From Microcoleus sp. AS-A8 (GTDB taxonomy: Bacteria; Cyanobacteriota; Cyanobacteriia; Cyanobacteriales; Coleofasciculaceae), in NCBI GenBank assembly GCA_039962225.1, contig JAMPKV010000006.1, forward strand, positions 186,001 through 250,000: 64,000 nucleotides of DNA, written 5' to 3'. A program made the translations under genes and the position numbers. The notes under the pieces are model-generated. The model made no database searches. It was not told the DNA's origin and worked only from the letters and a program-made list of their open reading frames with translations. Positions 61,988-64,000 of the stretch are shown piece after piece. Each line of letters starts with the position of its first letter. Within the stretch, counting starts at the first letter, position 1.

Positions 61988-63969
61988 GTTCTCTTATTTG
62001 AAGAAACTGACACGAGTGGAATGCCGTAATCAAAACGAGCTGTAAGGCGATCGCTAATTTGTAACTGTAAACCTAAACCCAAAGAAGCGAGAAAGCTAGG
62101 GTCTGGATCTTCTCTCCCTTCTCGGTTCCAAGCTTTGCCAACATCAACAAACGGAGCCAGTTGGACTAACACCTCCCACTTCGGTATCCGCAGAACGGGT
62201 ACCCGCACCTCAGCCGAAGCCAACACACCATTATCCGTCAACAGGACATCCTGGCGGTAACCTCGGATAGTCTGTTGACCCCCTAAACCAATTTGCTCTA
62301 AGGGGACTAGCGCTCTATCCGCGATTTGCATGTCGCCCCGGATTAGTAATAAGGTTTCTGGTGCTAGCAGGCGTACCCACTGAGCCTGCCCTCGCCAGGA
62401 AAAAAAGCGACTATCGGGGGGAGTTTCGTTAATCGTGGAGCTAAAGTTGTTGAGTCCCACACTAAACTGAGAGCGGGCGGCAATCACTTCACGACTGTTG
62501 CGCTTCGTCCATTCCTGGAAAAACCGCAGGGCTGAAATGCGGGTACGTCCCTCGTCATCGGCTCCTAAGGACAGGGGGAAGGGAATCTCTAAAACGGAGG
62601 TTTCACTTTCCTGGCGCGAAGCCGTTACACCAACTGCAAATTCCTCTGAGGGGGTTTGCATCAGAGGTTGGCGTAATGATAATTCGTAATAGCGCGAACT
62701 GGCATTAATGTCAAGTCGATCAAAGGGAGATTCAATCACATTGCTGGAAGTGGTGCCGTAACTGAATCTGAGGGTGCCGTTGCGGGCATTAATCGGCAAG
62801 GTATAACTGAGATCCAGGCCATTACTGCCATCGGTATTGCTATAGCCCAAACTCAGATTATCCCCAGCTCCGGATAAGTTGGCTTGGTTGATTTGCACCC
62901 GACGGTTGAAGCTGCCCACACTGGGGGCTCGGTTATTATCCAATAAGATTTGGGCATTGAAAGTTTTTGCCTCCGTCACATTCACTTCCAGTACGCTCGA
63001 TCCAGCTTGCGTCCCCGCCGCGAGTTCGGCAGAAAGGTTTTGAATCAGGGGATTGAGTTGCAAAAGTTGCAGTGCTTGCAGCAGGCGTTCCCGATTCAGG
63101 GGCTTGAATGTGGCAAGGGCAATTCGCGATCGCACATAGCCTGGATCAAGCCGTCGAGTCCCACTCACATTGATCGATTCTAAACCCCCTTCCACCACCT
63201 GAATCCTAACCACGCCCCCCTGAAGAGTTTGCGGCGGAATCAGAGCACCTGAAGTAATGTAACCCCGCTCAATGTACAACTGGGTGACAGCGGAACGCGC
63301 CTGGAACAGTTCAGCAAATGAGATGTCTCGCCCGGTGAAGGGTTCGGTGACTTTTGTTAATTCGGCATCACTAATCGCTGTATTGCCTTCAAACTCAAAC
63401 CGATCCACCCTAATCAAATCAGGGACTTTCCCTGGACTCGGTTCGGGCGATCGAGGGCTGGACGGTGAGGGTTCGAGTAACTGTTCTGGCGGGGGGAGTA
63501 GGGTTGGGGGAGTTTGTTGTATGGGAGACTGGGACGGCGGTTGAACTTCATTCCTGGGAACAGATGGACTATCGGGTGACGGAAGCGGTAGTGGCAGGGG
63601 TTGGGGAAAGTTGGGAAGTTGTCGGCCTGGAGCGGGGGTTTGTGCAATATCACCTAATGTGGAAGTTAGGATTTTCGCTGGAGGGTTAATCTCACTGAAG
63701 AGTTCGGGAGCTTGAGAGATAGAGGAAGGGTATGGACGTTCTGCTGTAAGATTCACTCCATCCAGATTTTCCTGTTCGTTTCCACTGATGGATTGGGGAA
63801 CTTGCGATCGATTGATGTTCTCCGTTCCCAAGTTCAATATTGAAACGCTCACATCCTTGGGGTTAGACGTCTGGGCACTCACCGCCTCAACCTTCCAACT
63901 GCCGAGCAACACCAATAGGCTCAACGGGAACAGAGACGGATATCTAAACAGGCGCACTTTACTTAGCAT
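61933..63969 (-). CDS. TpsB-type outer membrane transporter (ShlB/FhaC/HecB family)
   Basis: 678 residues. Signal peptide at ~10-32 (YPSLFPLSLLVLLGSWKVEA), then a long proline-rich region (~105-185) and POTRA domains (VDRFEFEGNTAISDAELTKV; LQGGVVRIQVVEGGLESINV). The C-terminal half is a beta-barrel with RGYRQDVLLTDNGVLASAEV and ending in the aromatic FYFSIVATPFVF. Such proteins export TpsA exoproteins (haemagglutinin-like) or insert outer-membrane proteins. The proline-rich N-terminal extension and the overlapping CHAT gene are typical of cyanobacterial TPS loci. A TpsA gene may lie beyond the right edge of the window. Confidence 0.92.
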   Translation of the reverse strand: MLSKVRLFRYPSLFPLSLLVLLGSWKVEAVSAQTSNPKDVSVSILNLGTENINRSQVPQSISGNEQENLDGVNLTAERPYPSSISQAPELFSEINPPAKILTSTLGDIAQTPAPGRQLPNFPQPLPLPLPSPDSPSVPRNEVQPPSQSPIQQTPPTLLPPPEQLLEPSPSSPRSPEPSPGKVPDLIRVDRFEFEGNTAISDAELTKVTEPFTGRDISFAELFQARSAVTQLYIERGYITSGALIPPQTLQGGVVRIQVVEGGLESINVSGTRRLDPGYVRSRIALATFKPLNRERLLQALQLLQLNPLIQNLSAELAAGTQAGSSVLEVNVTEAKTFNAQILLDNNRAPSVGSFNRRVQINQANLSGAGDNLSLGYSNTDGSNGLDLSYTLPINARNGTLRFSYGTTSSNVIESPFDRLDINASSRYYELSLRQPLMQTPSEEFAVGVTASRQESETSVLEIPFPLSLGADDEGRTRISALRFFQEWTKRNSREVIAARSQFSVGLNNFSSTINETPPDSRFFSWRGQAQWVRLLAPETLLLIRGDMQIADRALVPLEQIGLGGQQTIRGYRQDVLLTDNGVLASAEVRVPVLRIPKWEVLVQLAPFVDVGKAWNREGREDPDPSFLASLGLGLQLQISDRLTARFDYGIPLVSVSSNKRTWQENGFYFSIVATPFVF

Positions 63970-64000
63970 TACACGAAGCCGCAGGTGTCAATAAGGGATT

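Overview
The window is chromosomal DNA of a cyanobacterium, most likely a filamentous or large-genome lineage. The HIP1 octamer GCGATCGC recurs across coding and non-coding DNA. The gene content is also typical: a bilin/LOV-type photoreceptor kinase, a MASE1 kinase, pentapeptide, TPR, CHAT and NACHT proteins, a DUF6335 protein, a Mo-nitrogenase C-terminal-domain protein and a one-piece tmRNA with an ANNIVKF-type tag. The one-piece tmRNA argues against the marine picocyanobacterial group, whose tmRNA is permuted. No tRNA, rRNA or CRISPR array was found.

Region 1 (1-9.9 kb) is accessory and decayed. It opens with an RNA 2'-phosphotransferase (KptA/Tpt1), a Nudix hydrolase and an AAA+ ATPase in one operon, the best candidate in the window for an RNA-repair or conflict-related system. 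The end of the AAA gene is frameshifted. Facing it is a wrecked NACHT NTPase whose C-terminal domain has been tandemly duplicated, with the same frameshift at both junctions. Next come broken small genes, an IS701-type remnant, a DUF3050 protein, an unusual fusion of a transposase-type HTH to a globin, and a ThiF pseudogene.

Region 2 (9.9-28 kb) is rich in signalling. It holds a 929-residue kinase with both a LOV domain and a GAF carrying the two cysteines of DXCF cyanobacteriochromes, a propeller-like membrane protein, a pentapeptide protein, a TPR protein, a chimeric NACHT-TPR protein, TspO, a RelE-like toxin with its partner, pgi, a LuxR-type response regulator and a MASE1-PAS-GAF kinase.

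Region 3 (28-32.4 kb) is a mobile-element graveyard: a CHAT protease cut off from its TPR part, a 167-bp MITE with 6-bp target duplications, and an ISAzo13 remnant apparently interrupted by a 464-bp IS701 derivative. The tmRNA gene follows.

Region 4 (32.4-64 kb) is mostly intact housekeeping and accessory genes: RodZ-like, ComF, TPR, DUF4336, CPBP protease, M28 peptidase, a GT39 glycosyltransferase with an EamA/Arn-like partner, TerB/Mo-nitrogenase-C, ObgE, a class A beta-lactamase-like protein, a TrmJ-type methylase, isoaspartyl peptidase, esterase, GlmU, an HD-GYP regulator, MnmD, GH43 and PhyH. It ends with a secreted TPR-CHAT protein overlapping a TpsB (ShlB/FhaC) transporter, a likely two-partner-secretion unit whose upstream part lies beyond the right edge.

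All family names come from recognising motifs by eye. No database search was run.
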